From contig WELB01000010.1 in NCBI GenBank assembly GCA_009602725.1, positions 593,033-657,032 of the forward strand: 64,000 nt of DNA. Direction: 5' to 3'. Numbering within the stretch: the first letter of the stretch is position 1; the number at the start of each line of letters is the position of its first letter. The notes beneath the pieces were generated by a model. That model searched no databases. It was not told the DNA's origin and was given only the letters and a program-made list of their open reading frames with translations. Below, piece after piece: positions 34,039 to 46,283 of this stretch. Origin of the DNA: Spirogloea muscicola (lineage: Eukaryota; Streptophyta; Zygnematophyceae; Spirogloeales; Spirogloeaceae). The position numbers were made by a program, and so were the translations under genes.

Positions 34039-36800
34039 TCACCTCGTCACCTTGTAGGCCTGGGTCATTCACAGGCAACACAGTGATTCTTGCATGGCAC
34101 CAATCATGCCTTTCTGAGAGGTATTGCATCTTAACTTCAAGTGACATATAACAGGTACCTCGCGGAACTGGCAACGTGTTGAATCAATGTTGCTATTGCA
34201 ACCATTACCGTGGAGGGTGCATTTGGGAAGTTCTGACTCGCTCACCTTCACTTGCATGAGCAATTTCTTGGCCTCAGGGTCATTCTTGAAGTGGTTGCGC
34301 ACTGGCTGTTGATGATGCCGAGGAAAGTAGGGTGAGGCAGAAGTCAAAAATATATAGAGCGGATGTAAGAGCCATGGATAGAGACGAGGCACCAGATAAC
34401 GTGCAAAAGTTCAAAATTCGTGCTGGAAATGCTACTTCTGCCATTCGTGCAACTATTTCTATCAATACAATGAGTAAGACATTTGAACTGCACACGTCTT
34501 GTATAGTATACGGGCTAGTACTAATCTTACCTGGAGTATCGCGTTAAGACCCTTGGCAAGGGCAATTTTAAGGTCCTGTGGGTGGAGCTCACCGGTCAGG
34601 TAATCAGAACTGACCTCCTCAAAGTTTGTATACTCCCTGCCAAGAGAAAAGCAAGGTCTTACACACTATTTGGCGAGAGAAAAACTCGGAGTAAGTCATA
34701 TTCACTTCTGAGTAACCAATGCATTGCGAGCAGAGTTGCTAAAAGGACAGCAAACTCACTTGTTCCCGCCGTGCAGCTCGCTTCGCTCAATGAGGAGCTT
34801 CCCAAAAGTGGGCAAAATAATGTACTGCACATAAGCAATGCAAGGGTTGCCTTCCAACACCTTCTCTGGGCAGAAGGCTTTCTTGATTTTCACATTGACT
34901 TCAGCCTGCACATTCAACAGCACTGCACATGACTTGATATGTGGATTATCAGATACAGCAGAGCACTGGGGAAATGCCGCATGCTCAGATGTCAGGTTCA
35001 ATCACCAACAGGCAGGGTCTATAGCCTACAGCCAAGGCAGGGCCGCTGGAGCAGATCCGGCAAGTCTGTGGAGCGTATAAGCAAGGGCAGTTGCAGGACT
35101 CAAGACCTCTTCATCCTCCATGAAGATAGCAGAATTTGGGTCACTCTTGGACATCTTTTCCTGCCCTTGCAAAAGACCGGGAAGCATATCTATTGGGTTG
35201 TCAAGAGCTCTCACACCACTGCAGCTGCAGCAACATCCTCGTGTTTGCACACTACATTCAGAGGCATGCAGAAATGGAGATCGCAAAAAGTGATTGTTAT
35301 AGCCGTAGTGCAGCATCAATTATTGCGGATACGATGGGAGAGGATGATGGGCTTGTTTTTCCGTTTGATGTCATCGCAGTACTCCCGTGCTAGGACATTG
35401 ACTTTGCGCTGGTCCATGCCCAGCTGGCAAATGTCCGCCTGCACTGCACGGCGTAGGCAGCTCAACGGCCAATGGAAATAGCTTGCAGTGGAAATAACTT
35501 GCAGCGGCAAGTCCAAACGAAATAGAGAGCATGGTGATCTTGACGTGTTCAGACGGAGCGGAGACATCTGGGCCTCCTTGTGGACCACTACAAGCAAGGC
35601 CTGAGGTTGACAGGAATGCATGCACCGGATTTTCGAGCAGGACCTCAGGGTCACCTTGAGGAAGAAGATGTCTGCGCACTGCATGCAAGGATAGAAGATC
35701 TGGGCCGCCGACAGGTCGTCCTGCTCACTCCTCCCCATGATCTGCGAGCATCTGCCACCCAGCCCAGACCAGGCTGTTTTCACTGCCTGCTGTGGCGACC
35801 ATTGAGCGGCTCCTGCACACTCGTTTCCCGAAGCTCGCAACAAAGCTCGCGCTCGGTCATCTGACCTGATGATGCGTGGTAGCTTGTTCCGTGCAGCAAT
35901 ATCCATGACCAGCGGCCAGTATTCCCCCGCCTTGGACGTGATCTCCTCGGACGACCACAGAAATTGGACACGCTCCAAGTCCATGCCGGCGGCTTTCCAG
36001 ACCTCGATCATGTAGCGCCCGACGGTCTGGATCTTCTTGAGGTCGCCCCCCATTTTGTTGTTGAGCTTGGCGAACCAATCGGCCACCCAGAACTTGAAGA
36101 TGCAGCCAGCCCCCGTCAGCTTGTTGACGTTCAGCGCCTTCATGACGCCCTGCGAGGAGCAGACTGCCATGCAAGGGTCACGACTGTTCGAGTCAAACGT
36201 CCATTTCGGAAGAGCCACGGCCGTTCTGGATTTGGGGTTCTGGGTTCTGGATTCTGGGTTCTGGCTACGTGAGTCTGTGGCTTGAGGACGAGGCCCTTCC
36301 ACGTGCACGCTAAAACCAGCAGCAATGCCACACATGCGGCCTCCCCACGAGCTCCTCCTCAGCCTCAGCCCGGCAATCGGCAGCACGAGAAGTGCTGGAA
36401 GCAAGCGGCGGCGAGGCAGTGAGCCGGGCGTAGGCAGTGGGGGCGGGTGCAGGCTTCACCTGGGCAATGTGCATGCGCCCGGACGGCTCGAAGCCGTCGT
36501 AGCAGACGGGGTCGGGCTTGCGGAGCAGCAGCTGCCGCAGCTCCTCCTCCTGGATGCACTCCTCGCCCACGCTGCGCACCTGCGCAAACCGCTCCTCCAG
36601 CGACAGCCTGCGGCAGTCGGCAGCGCGGGCGCCGGCGTTGGCGGCCGGACGACTGCCACTGCAACGGCGCGGCACCGACAGCCCGGCTTCCCCGCGGTGC
36701 ACGGGGTGCTCGCCTGCCAGCCGCCGCCGCCGCCGCCGCNGGCTGCCGGTGGAGCTCCGGGAGAGGCCTGGGCGGGGTCCTCCCGCGTGGCGTCCGCCAT
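34039..36800 (-). CDS. TyrRS: Tyrosine-tRNA ligase, cytosolic eukaryotic type
   Basis: This class I aminoacyl-tRNA synthetase charges tRNA-Tyr. Nine exons: 36460-36800, 35866-36149, 35655-35751, 35333-35438, 35107-35189, 34760-34905, 34531-34636, 34246-34305, and a 21-bp last exon 34039-34059 (AYKVTR-stop). The HIGH-like motif is SGRMHIAQ, the KMSKS loop is GQEKMSKSDP, and the family blocks KLNNKMGGDLKKI, YWPLVMDIA, QIFYPCMQCADIFFLK and MDQRKVNVLAREYCDDIK are intact. Exon 1 has a length of 341, not a multiple of three when read from the ATG at 36800. The N at 36740 in a CCG run lies between the MADATRED start and the LEERFAQVRS frame, so a one-base assembly error there is likely. Confidence 0.93.
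36740..36740. other. Single N inside TyrRS exon 1, with probable frame error
   Basis: The N terminates a CCG run. Downstream of it (minus strand) the frame that starts at the ATG 36800 no longer matches the conserved LEERFAQVRS frame, while the rest of the gene is in phase. A one-base length error at this site explains it. Confidence 0.75.
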
Positions 36801-36898
36801 GGCGGGCGCGGCCCGGGGCGCGGCCCGGGCGCTGGCGGCAGCGAGCCCACGGGCTGACTGTACAAGGCGAGGGGTTAGTGCCTCCGGTGCTGCAGGCC

Positions 36899-37065
36899 GC
36901 TGATATTGAAAGAGCGGCTGTGAAAGCCAGCCAGATGCATACAGGTGTTCTTGACGGAGCCACAGGCTAGGCAGACAGTCAAGCGGCTGCTGATATTAAA
37001 AGAGCGGCTGTGAAAGCCAGCCAGATGCATACAGCTGTTCATGACGGAGCCACAGGCTAGACAAA
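36899..37065 (+). repeat. 90-bp tandem duplication inside a dispersed repeat
   Basis: The unit GCTGCTGATATT..AAAGAGCGGCTGTGAAAGCC through GACGGAGCCACAGGCTAG occurs at about 36897 and again at about 36987, differing at a few bases. A third copy lies at 50068-50145 and a fourth, inverted, at 52905-52987. Confidence 0.85.
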
Positions 37066-37275
37066 CAGGGCGCTCTTAGTACCCACGGGTCAGCAGTAGG
37101 AAGTCAGATGAGCCGAGGGGAGGAAGAGCAACCCCGCTGCGCAAGCCAGAGGCCGCCGCAAGGGCGCCTACCGGCGCGGCGGTGCAAAGCAAGCGCTTGG
37201 GAGCGCTGGAGGGACACAGACAATCGCATGCGGTAGCAGGACACAAGATCCAAAGGCACCGAGCCTCCAGGAAGT
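36980..37275 (+). repeat. Dispersed repeat of about 290 bp, copy 1 of 3
   Basis: The whole stretch, from the GCTGATATTAAAAGAGCGGC block to ACCGAGCCTCCAGGA, is matched at 50068-50356 in the same orientation and at 52705-52987 inverted. Diagnostic blocks are GAAGTCAGATGAGC, GAGCAACCCCGCTGCGCA, AAAGCAAGCGCTTGGGAGCG and CAATCGCATGCGGTAGCAGG. I see no coding capacity. Confidence 0.88.
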
Positions 37276-38400
37276 GCTGCACCCTGTTCCCAGGCCGCCG
37301 GCTACGGCTTGGGCCGTCGCGCAACCCCTCCCTTGCGGCTCTCGCTTTGTGTGCAACATTCACAAGCACTGGCCATTCATCAGCGTGCTGAGCGCGCTCC
37401 AAGTCAGGCCACCGGCTTCCGTGGCGGCACTCCGGCTCCCCAAGTTAGCCTGTCAGATTTGCATGTGCTCACCCGTGGGCACTAAGTCACACTGTTACTT
37501 GAGCCACCTTAGCATGGGGCTTCGTTTTTTCCCCCACATTTAGCGCTTTTGCCTGAACAACGTATTGGCTTGACGTGGCCATCCTTTCGTTTCATGCGCA
37601 CCGCGCGCCTTCTCTCCTTGCGTCGTCGTGTGTGGGGCTTGTTGCAGCGTGCTCAGGCTCATGCTTTAAGCCATAAAGCGGGGCGAGCTCTAGTTGTTGG
37701 CAGAAGGGCTTGGTATTTGCCATCTGGTATTCAGGCATCAATAAGGGACCTTTATGTGCCGATCCGTGGGTACTGAGCGGGTCAAATTGCATTGGGTGAT
37801 GTAGGTCATCAGGTGTGCTTGACATTTTACTTGGCCACTTTTGGGCTTCCATCCGATAATTTGAAGATATGCAAGCCCGCCCTTGCACCAGCTGGTCGAG
37901 CTTTAGCTGGCGGCACGAGGGCTTCTCCTTTGCCGTCCGGGCATCAGTTAGCGACCTCTACGTGCTGACTGGTGGTTACTGAGAAGGTCAGCTTAGCAGC
38001 AGGTGAGGTACATCTGTAAATGTGCTTGCCTCTGTACTTGGCCACTCAGGCCCTCCATTACTCAGCACACACTCCATCCCTCTCCTATGGTTGTGCTTTG
38101 TCTTTGGACGCTCCTAAGCCTTGGATGTTCGTCAGCGTGCTGGGCGCGCTCAAAGCCGAGGCCGCTGGCTTCCGTGGCGGTACTCCGGCTCCCCGAGTTA
38201 GTCTGTCGGATCTGTATGTGCTCACTAGTGGGTACTGAAGTCCCATTTCAGCCTGCTTTCGCACTGTTACCTTAGCACCCTTCGCATGGGCTTTGCTTTA
38301 TGTAGCCCCACTCTTTGCACTAGCTTTTGGAGAGAAGGCGCGTGGTGTGCCTGAAGTGGAAGGGAGGCCAAAGCAACCCAGAACAGTGTCTGTGAGAGAA
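37276..38400. repeat. Array of composite repeat copies
   Basis: At least four partial copies lie head to tail. Each has a block with TCAGCGTGCTGRGCGCGCT or a related AGGCTCATGC version, then GTGCTCAC..GTGGGYACT near 37468, 37755, 37960 and 38215. Short-element copies follow at about 37550-37617 (+) and 38332-38375 (-), and the 93-bp-type module (TGTACTTGGCC) lies at 37785-37860 and 38005-38075. Confidence 0.75.
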
Positions 38401-38469
38401 CAGAAAAAACACTAGTAGGGGCTAAGGCAATAAAGGGAAAATCACAGCTGAAGCACTCTGCTGCCCTCG

Positions 38470-38700
38470 AGTTAGCGTAAGGATGTCTGATGCATGTGCG
38501 ATCGCTGGACATCTGTAACGATCGGATATCCGGATGTCCGAAAATTCCAATATGCATATCCTAGGTCATCAACATTCTTGGATAGGTCATGGATACGAGG
38601 ACCTATGCAGCCAAAGATGTTGAGTGCTGCTGATAGGAGGTGATTGCAGCGGGGGCAGTCAGTGCAGTGCTGCATAATCAAAATAGTGCAGTGAAAGCTA
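38470..38700 (-). pseudogene. Retroelement C-terminal relic, copy 3
   Basis: The minus frame 38472-38681 contains HLLSAALNIFGCIGPRIHDL, which aligns by eye with QLLATAVDNFDCLGPRFHTL in the relic at 53709-54290. Similar xxVxxFGxLGxxxxxLL segments occur near the C-terminus of reverse-transcriptase-type ORFs. Only the tail is left. Confidence 0.45.
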
Positions 38701-40219
38701 GCCTAGAGCATATCGTAACGGGCAAGAGGTCTATGGCGGGACATGATACCCTCCAAGAATGCAACCTGCGCCTGGTTTTCCAATTTATGGTCGTTGTCCA
38801 TCACATTGTCCACTAACAGCTGTCGCCTGAATGTCAATGAGCTGGGGTCTACTAGAATACAGAGTGACTTCTCACACTGTGCGTATTATTTGTAGATGCT
38901 TGCTCTCGTATGTGGCCGACGTGGCCCTCATGATGCCACTCGCACACTCCACTGCAAGCAAGCAGCCTATAACCCGCAAGCCGGCTCCACGCTTTCACTG
39001 CAGGCAAGCAGCCGAACAAAGCGCAAGCCAATCGCTCGCCGTTGGCAATGGCCGTGACGAGCAACACCATCTGGTTTTGGGCATCAATTACCAATCTCTG
39101 TATGCTGACCTGTGGTGTCACAGCAAGTCGCCATGACTGATGTATGCTTGTCGATGTGCTTGTCTTTGCCCTCAGGCAGCTCTGGCCCTCTAACACAAAA
39201 CAAGCCCTTCTAATTAGAATTCAATTAGTAGCAGCATGCCGCATGTGATGTCCTAGGTCGTTCTGCACTGAATATCTCATGCTGCCACTTCACTATGGGA
39301 CTTAGTGGCTACAATAGGATCTTCATATCTGGCACAACTGCTCTAGCTCGACTCCCACTCAATCGCACCGACTGCAGCTCTTTCCCCTTCTCACAGTTAG
39401 CTACAATCATCAGGCAAAGGCTCTCTACACCTGTTAAAGCTGCTACCAAATCGTTGATTGTAAAGCTGATGTTCTGTTCATTCAGGAGAGCGAATGCATG
39501 CACTGGGCCACCTGCCCACGAGTTGTGGAGTTCTGTAGAATCTTGTTTCCTTCAAAACCTGGAAGCTTTACATGACGCTGATTTTCACTCAGATGATTTC
39601 ACTTTCTCGACTCGACTTTCAACCTTTGTAAACTGCCACTCGAGCAAACCTGTAGGGAGGAACACTTGAGTGATAAAGATGGGTGTGACCATGACTCTTG
39701 GCAGTCCTATTGCTCTATACAGGTTCTGTGAGACTCTGCTCCCCTCAGCCAGGTGCAAGAGAAGAAGAGAGCTACATTTCACTACTACACGGCCCTGGCT
39801 CCCTGAGATGCAGCACAAGGGAGGGAGGACATTAAAACAGAAAAAACTTTGGTCACAGAAGTTCACTAGCCATGGATGACATCCCTCACTGACAGCCCAC
39901 ACGATCCATACCTTCCTGCCTTCACATGCCTCAATAAGATATGAGGGGCTGCTATTGAAAACTCTGTGCTTACTCCATGTCAAAAGATAGAGAGGCATTA
40001 GAATGGATGCCAGATGGGTAAAATGTGCTAATGAGGGGACAACTTGGAGTAAGAGCAATATAGCTTGTCGGCCATCTGACAGGACCTATGCAGAAGTTGC
40101 TGTTGTCAACAAGCTGAAGCAATGAGCTCAAGTATGCTGAATCAGCAAAGCAGACACTTCGACGCCTACCAAAACTACTTCCATTGATCAATGGACCTAG
40201 GGCACTATGCAATGAGCAT
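38701..40219. other. Gap upstream of the RER 3' end, mostly unassigned
   Basis: About 38885-39130 is a diverged copy of the composite repeat. From 39150 to 40219 several frames are open (for example 39295-39669 + and 39585-40058 -), but no family, no clear exon structure and no repeat match were found. It could be decayed repeat or long 3' flank. Confidence 0.4.
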
Positions 40220-43200
40220 CTAGCGATGAAGCTCCACAGACTCCTCACATTGCCTTGTATCTATACCAATGCCCACATGCTGCTTGCTGCCTTGGAATGG
40301 CAGGGAAGCGACTTCCAATGTGGAAGGTGGGTCGCCCTTGGACTGGCTTGACATAGGAGGCTTTTCAAGCTGCACCTCAACTTCAACAATGGCTGCTGGG
40401 CTCTCCACTGTGTGATGTGTACCTTCCTCCTCCCCCTTGTGCGACTGGAGGCCACACAGTCGAGCCAGATCCACCCATTGCTGCAGACCAACAAGAGTCG
40501 TGTCAATTGCATGCTTGTGACGAAGGGACATAGGTGCTGCAGAAAAGATGGAAGCAATCAGACAAGTGGCCAATAGTTGATTGAGTACCAATGGTTGACT
40601 ATCTGCGCTTCACGCAGATAGCCAAGTTGCCATCTATTCAGGATGATTCACAACTTACCCCTGTGCCCCAGTATGAGTTTGCAGTGCGAGCCACAAAGGA
40701 CAGGATGCTGCCCAGTAGAGGCTGGGACGCCAATAGGTAATCGGCCCCCCAGTGTTCTACAATGCCAGCAATGGCCTGCACTGGGTGGAAATACATGAGA
40801 AATAACTAATGCGACTAGCCTGACCTTCTTAGGGTGTCGGATGACTGAATTCAGACATGCCAAATTCTACAGCGACGCTGCCGACTCGAGCTTGAGTCAA
40901 GGTCTCTTGACTCCTCAAGGGACTACTACTCCACAGCTTCTGACATGGCTGCTTCTAGAGCACGTAAAATTCAAGTGCAGTAATTGATGCAATTGCAGGT
41001 ATGACTTTGCTGGTTCTAAGTCATACCTAAGAAGTAAGACAACTCAGATGAGGACAACAGCTTGCAGAAGGGGAAAATCCTAACCTGATAGCGCAAGTTG
41101 GCAGACGTGCCCAGGAAGGATGCATACACCACAGCAGTTTTCACCAGTGGTGATCGTTTGGTCTGTGGCTGTGACTGCAACTCTGGTGTGAGTCTTTGCC
41201 TCACTTTCGCCAATCCATTGCTGACTCCAAGAGTTCCCATGCTTGACACGAAGCCAACAACAAAGAGCTTCAAGCCACCGATCACCACGGCTCCCACTCG
41301 CTGCTCTAAGCTCCAGTAGTCACCCATGGAACTTCGCTGGAAGGCGTTGTCAGGCAGAGCCCCCAGAAGGCCCTGAAGCCCCTGCAACGCTCCCTTTGCA
41401 CCACGCAATGGAGGTGGATTCAAGGATTGCCGGGAGAAGGAAAGCCTGCAAAGAGTACAAAGGGCATGATCAGCCAATTAATTAGTCATAGAATATTGCC
41501 AGCTACTCCTCTATGTGCAATATCTACAGGAGACTGTAGTAGTAGCTTTGTGGAGTTGTTGGGTTGGTATCCACACCAATCCTGGGCATCTGTAACCACC
41601 TGGGCGCAGGAAGCCAGACTGTGAAGAAGTCAACCACTGCGCCGCGAGTTGTGTCCGTTATAACATATTCCAACTCCTCCCAAAATCGCTCCTTCCTTCG
41701 CTCATACTGAGCAATCAATGTTGTTGTGATGCTAATCGCCTCCTCAATGAACAGGCGCTCCAAGAATCGGGGATCTGCAAGCCATCGCTCCCGTAGCCCC
41801 TGTGCAAAGGATTGCACCAGCCACTAGCTGTCATGATATGAGCAGCATATGGAACGTGGCTGAGACAGATAGCAGATACAAGCCGGTGATGTGGTTCTGT
41901 TCGTGCTGTTTTCCAGCTGCAGCTGCATTATTTGCAGATCATAACATGACTAAATACATCTACCTGAATACATTTACCTGGTTGTGGCTATCAATGGAGT
42001 ACCTGAAATCTCTTAGTAGCCTCAGCAAGAATGGGGTTCCTGTCAAGCTCAAGGAAACTCTTGAGCGTGTCAGGTGACACAAGCCCGCTCTCCAGTCCGA
42101 GCTGGATGTCCTTTGGCAGAGCATCTCGTGAGCGACCAGCGGCCCCCATAACACGTGCCACTTCCGCACGGTCGAAGCAATTATGAGTGCAAGCCTTGGC
42201 GCCGGAGTACCAGAAGAAGTCCGCCTCCGGCACATCTCCCTCAAACCTTGAGTGCTGTCGCTCTGGGTTCAGTAACACTACAGCCTGCGTCGACTTCTTC
42301 AACCTGCTCTGCACTCGCGCAGGTACACCCCTTCCTCTGGCACCATACTTGACATGAGAGGCACCTACAATAGCACAAAAGGCTGCCTCAGCACTCCTAC
42401 AAAGACTGCCTGGCTGGCATGTCTAAAGTTTCTAAAAACGTACATAATCAGACACAACACCTGTGACTGCAAAGCATGCTCCTCTTTTACCTGTGATTAC
42501 CACAAGCACTCCCACTGCTCCACCGTCGACCATTGCTTGGGTCACAGCCTGGGCCATTGTATGGTCCAGAACCATCCGAGCTTGTGCAAATTGATAAGGC
42601 CCTGGACCAAATGGAACGGACGTTTTGGGACTAGGAAGCCCCTCTGCCATGGCTGGAGGCTCCAATCCCGGTATTGTTATTGGGGTGTCAGCATGCAGTG
42701 CACTTCCACCAAAAGGGAGCGGCGCGTATTTCCTCCTCTCCGCGGCAGTCAATCCCTGGACACCCTTGGCCTGGACCATTCGCAGAATCTGCATATGCCA
42801 AGTACAGCCTTATGAGACTGGGCTTCATGACTATGTCATTGCTCTCAGGTGTCAAGAAGTGCAGAGAGAGTCCAGTCAGTCAAAAAGCCTGTCTCTTCAC
42901 CTCTTCTGGAGCGCCACATGCAATGAGGCGTGCACCAGCATCTCTGCAGTACTGCAGGATAGGGAGGACTTCTGACCAACGCCAATCAGACCAGTGAGGA
43001 ACAAGGGCCCGAAGCTCCTGATCTGAGATCCTGTCAAATATACATCTGAGAATCTGTTAGAGCCTGTTGTTTGCGATTGTGCATGACTACCAATTCAAAG
43101 CCTAGGTTACAGATTTCAAGCCTCCTTCCAACCCTCACCTGCCAACTTCACGCTCATGCTGGATTTAGGTTCGACAATGCATGCATGCAAGTAACCACAG

Positions 43201-45047
43201 AACAATCAAAGCACTGGAACACAGAAACTTGGATTTCGTGCAATGATGCTAAGCACTCATAAGCTCTTCTGACATGCAGTGAGATATATATCAAAAGGAT
43301 GAGACTAACTTCTTGCCCATGTACAGGTTGAGCTGAGGCTGCATAGGGCGTGGGAATGCTGACAAGGCCACAGATATGGGTCTTTTCTGGGCAAAGCACT
43401 CGTCTCGCAAGTGCTGTATGATTTCCAACTCCAAGACCTGCACTGGGAGGATCGATAGCAAGACTGAGTACAGCGCAGTCATGCTAGTCTAGCAGACTGC
43501 TGTGACAGGGTAGCCAAAGCATTTCACAGCTTTCAATGTCACCAACTCCTACCCTGACCTTGTCTGTAGGATCTGGCACCTTCTCAGCCTCCCCAAGATA
43601 CACAATCCTTGACGACATCAACCTCTGCCACACTCGAGTTTTGTCGCCAATGGTTCCTGGTTCACCAAGGATAGTCGCATCATACACTCTTGATGCCTTG
43701 GCCTGCAAAAGTTCCGAGACCCAGGGTCATAAGATGCAGACAAGATAGTATCCCGTCTCAGTGTGACTGCAATCCTGTCTGCTTCCTGTGCTGCACTAAA
43801 TCTGTACCCAAAAAGTTCGACATGTACGATGCTACATCAACAAAAGAGACAAAGTGCAGCTCAAGAAAGTCGGAGCAGCATCAACACTCCGTACACCAGA
43901 CTACGTCATGAATGACTTAGAGAACTTGAAGAGCATCTTGAGGTGGTTGAGGCAGCATCAGAACCTCAATGCCTACCTTAGCTGCAGCAGCCATGACAGG
44001 GTTGTTGGCAACATCACCCAGGAGCCAAAACTTCCCTGCCGTGTTTGCCTGCCCCGGAGCTTGTGCTGCAGCCTGTGCCAAACCTGCCTCTGCCAGACTT
44101 GCTGCTCCCAAGCCTGCAATAGTCATGGCAAGGAGCCCACGCCTGCTCGATGCCCACTGCTTCCTTGATTGTGTTGCTTCAGAGTCCGCAGCACATGTCG
44201 AGGTTGACGCAGGTTCATCACAGGGAACAGTAGAAGGGCGCTCTAGAGCAGTCTCCTGGCCCTGGCTGCTGCAAGCAGCAGCTCTGCCTGTTTCTATGCC
44301 GCAGCCCAGCTCTGCCGTGCTTGCTTTCGCAGAGTAGACCCTCCTCTTCTTGTTGGATGGCACCGAGTCAATGCCTGCTGGCTCTGGGCTGGTGGCACCA
44401 GCAAAGTCTAGTCTGCGCCCAGCCTTGCCATCGCTGCAGCCAATGTGTCCGCCAACGAACGAGCTGGCTAGCCTGCGCCGCTGCTCGCGAAGGGAAGAGC
44501 CATGGTCCTTGAAGCTCTCAACCTGGACCAATATTTTGGGGGGCTGCCTCCTCGCTTCAGCCTGCGCTAGTGAGCCTTTGCGAGACGGGGAGGAGCTCGA
44601 GAGGCAAGACGACCCAGAGGCAGCATACGGGGGCATGCGCCTGGGGGACGCGCGAGGGGAGTGGCACGGGGAGGACGCCGTGGACGAGGACGGCGAGCAA
44701 GCCGGGCTTGCGGGCATGGAGCTGCGCACATCGAGCCACCGGCTGCGAGGACTGCCGTAGACGGCCTCCAGAGGGGCTGGCAGAGTGGCCAGCATGGCTG
44801 GAAGGGCAGTGGGTAGGAAACAGGGCGAGAGATGTAGGAAACAGTGGGCCGAGGCTGGGAGGCGATCGGCTCCGGTCGCCTGGGCTGCAGGCAGCTGCCT
44901 CAGCAGCCGCCTGAGCGGGCGCAGCGCGAGGCGAGGACGGGGCCGCCGCGGGCGCGCAGGCGGGCGCTGGCCGAGCAGGCGGCGGGGCCGGGGCGGAGCT
45001 GGCCGGACATCTGGCACGGGCTCGTGGGGTGCCGCGGGCGCAGCCAT
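40220..45047 (-). CDS. RETICULATA-related plastid protein with N-terminal ChaN-like domain (RER5/6 type)
   Basis: Ten exons join in phase to about 1023 aa: 43977-45047, 43559-43702, 43310-43437, 42901-43030, 42491-42788, 42003-42364, 41600-41799, 41085-41445, 40659-40775, 40220-40480. The order is a long plastid-targeting N-terminus with an RR plus hydrophobic stretch ([20 protein letters not shown]), a ChaN/Tiki-like haem-binding domain ([34 protein letters not shown]), then the DUF3411 RETICULATA domain ([59 protein letters not shown]). RER proteins sit in plastid membranes and affect leaf mesophyll and chloroplast development; the exact activity is not known. It is longer than the Arabidopsis homologues because of exon 1. 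Confidence 0.93.
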
Positions 45048-46283
45048 GGCGGCGCGGCTGGCTGGTGAGAAAGACGAGGCTGCTGATGTCAAACGAGCGG
45101 CGGTAATCGGCGGCCAGATGGTGCTCATGGCACGCATTAGCGGAGCCACGGGAGCAGCCGCCGTTAGGGAAGATGCGCTTCGCGTGGCTCCGCCTGACGG
45201 GGAGCTCCCCCCCCGCCTTTATCCAGTCCGCCACCAATGACCACTACGAGCCCGCCACGCGGCCCTTCCCGCCGCCCACCGTCCAATCACCCGCCTAGCG
45301 CGGGCGGCGGGGCACTCGCACGTGCCAGTTGCCCATCAATTGGGCGCCGCGTGGCGGGCTCGGTGAAGCACGTGCCGCTGCGAGAAACTGGCGGGGGGTC
45401 GACGTGGGGGGGCGCGCGGCCAGAACGTTCAGGCTTGGGGCGGGACACGCGGCGCGCCGCGGCGCCGCCCGACAGTTGGGCTAGACTCGGTCCAAGGCCC
45501 CACGTCGGCGCTTGGGCACTCTTTTGTTTCTTGGCATGCGCCCCCGAGATCTCTGAAGCCGCCACCGCGCCCGCGATGGTTCGGCTGGGCGCCTCGTTCG
45601 GCAGGACAGCTGTCAGCGCGCAGGGCTGGGCTTCCACCTCCCCACAGGCGCGGCGTTTGTGGGGGCCTGCGTGTGGTCACCGTGGCGTGTGGCGTGTGGC
45701 TTGTCCACTACTATGGGCTGGCCATTCACAACCATTGCTTGTGGATGTTGGAAGGAGGTGTTTACTTTCTTTCGTTTCTCGTGCATCGCCACACGGTCAG
45801 CAAGTGAGCTTGTCGATGGGGGTATGGTTTAGGGTTTCGGGTTACGTGGGTTAGGGCTTTTCACAGCGGGGGGCTTGTGAAAGGAACGAACAAGGTTTCA
45901 GAGCCGAAAGCCGCTAAGATTACACAGACTATCGCGACGCTCAGGAAGCTCGCGAGGCCCAGCAAGGGTTGACCACGGAGGGCGACAGCCGGCTACCGGA
46001 CGTGGCACAATACAGCCGTCCCGTCTCCGTTGGGCTCACCGCTCCGCCGGCCGGAGCTTTCCCTTGCGAGTGACGTTACTACGTCTGAGACATGTGACGA
46101 GCGACGGTTGAGGCGAGGCGACTGTCCAACTTAACCCCGGGCGACGAAGTCGGCCGGCGAGGTCGGTGTGTCCCCGCTCGCCCTACGCTTGAGCCCCCGG
46201 CACGAACTGCGCCTCCCGCGCTTCCGTCGCAGCGCTGCTCCTCCCACAGGTCTCAGCGGCCGCACTTCCTCGAGAGGGAGACG
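45048..46283. promoter_or_regulatory. Divergent GC-rich promoter interval between RER and DJ-1 genes
   Basis: About 1.2 kb separates two divergent start codons. It contains a GC-rich half (45240-45700), one hairpin-type module (GGGCTGGCCATTCACAACC, about 45716-45735), a degenerate telomere-like stretch at about 45829-45865, and a GC-rich 5' flank to 46280. I find no supported gene, although 45237-45854 is open by composition. Confidence 0.5.

Noticed and set aside
37160-37280. Repeated direct-repeat units that might suggest a CRISPR array
   Set aside because: The units are few, long, diverged and dispersed in both orientations in an intron-rich eukaryotic genome. There are no regular spacers.
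39295-40058. Open frames on both strands before the RER 3' end as a possible gene
   Set aside because: No domain, no exon chain in phase and no repeat match were found. I left the region as unassigned.
45237-45854. A 205-codon plus frame between RER and DJ-1
   Set aside because: Its composition is low-complexity GC-rich, it contains a repeat module, and it shows no family similarity or splice structure.
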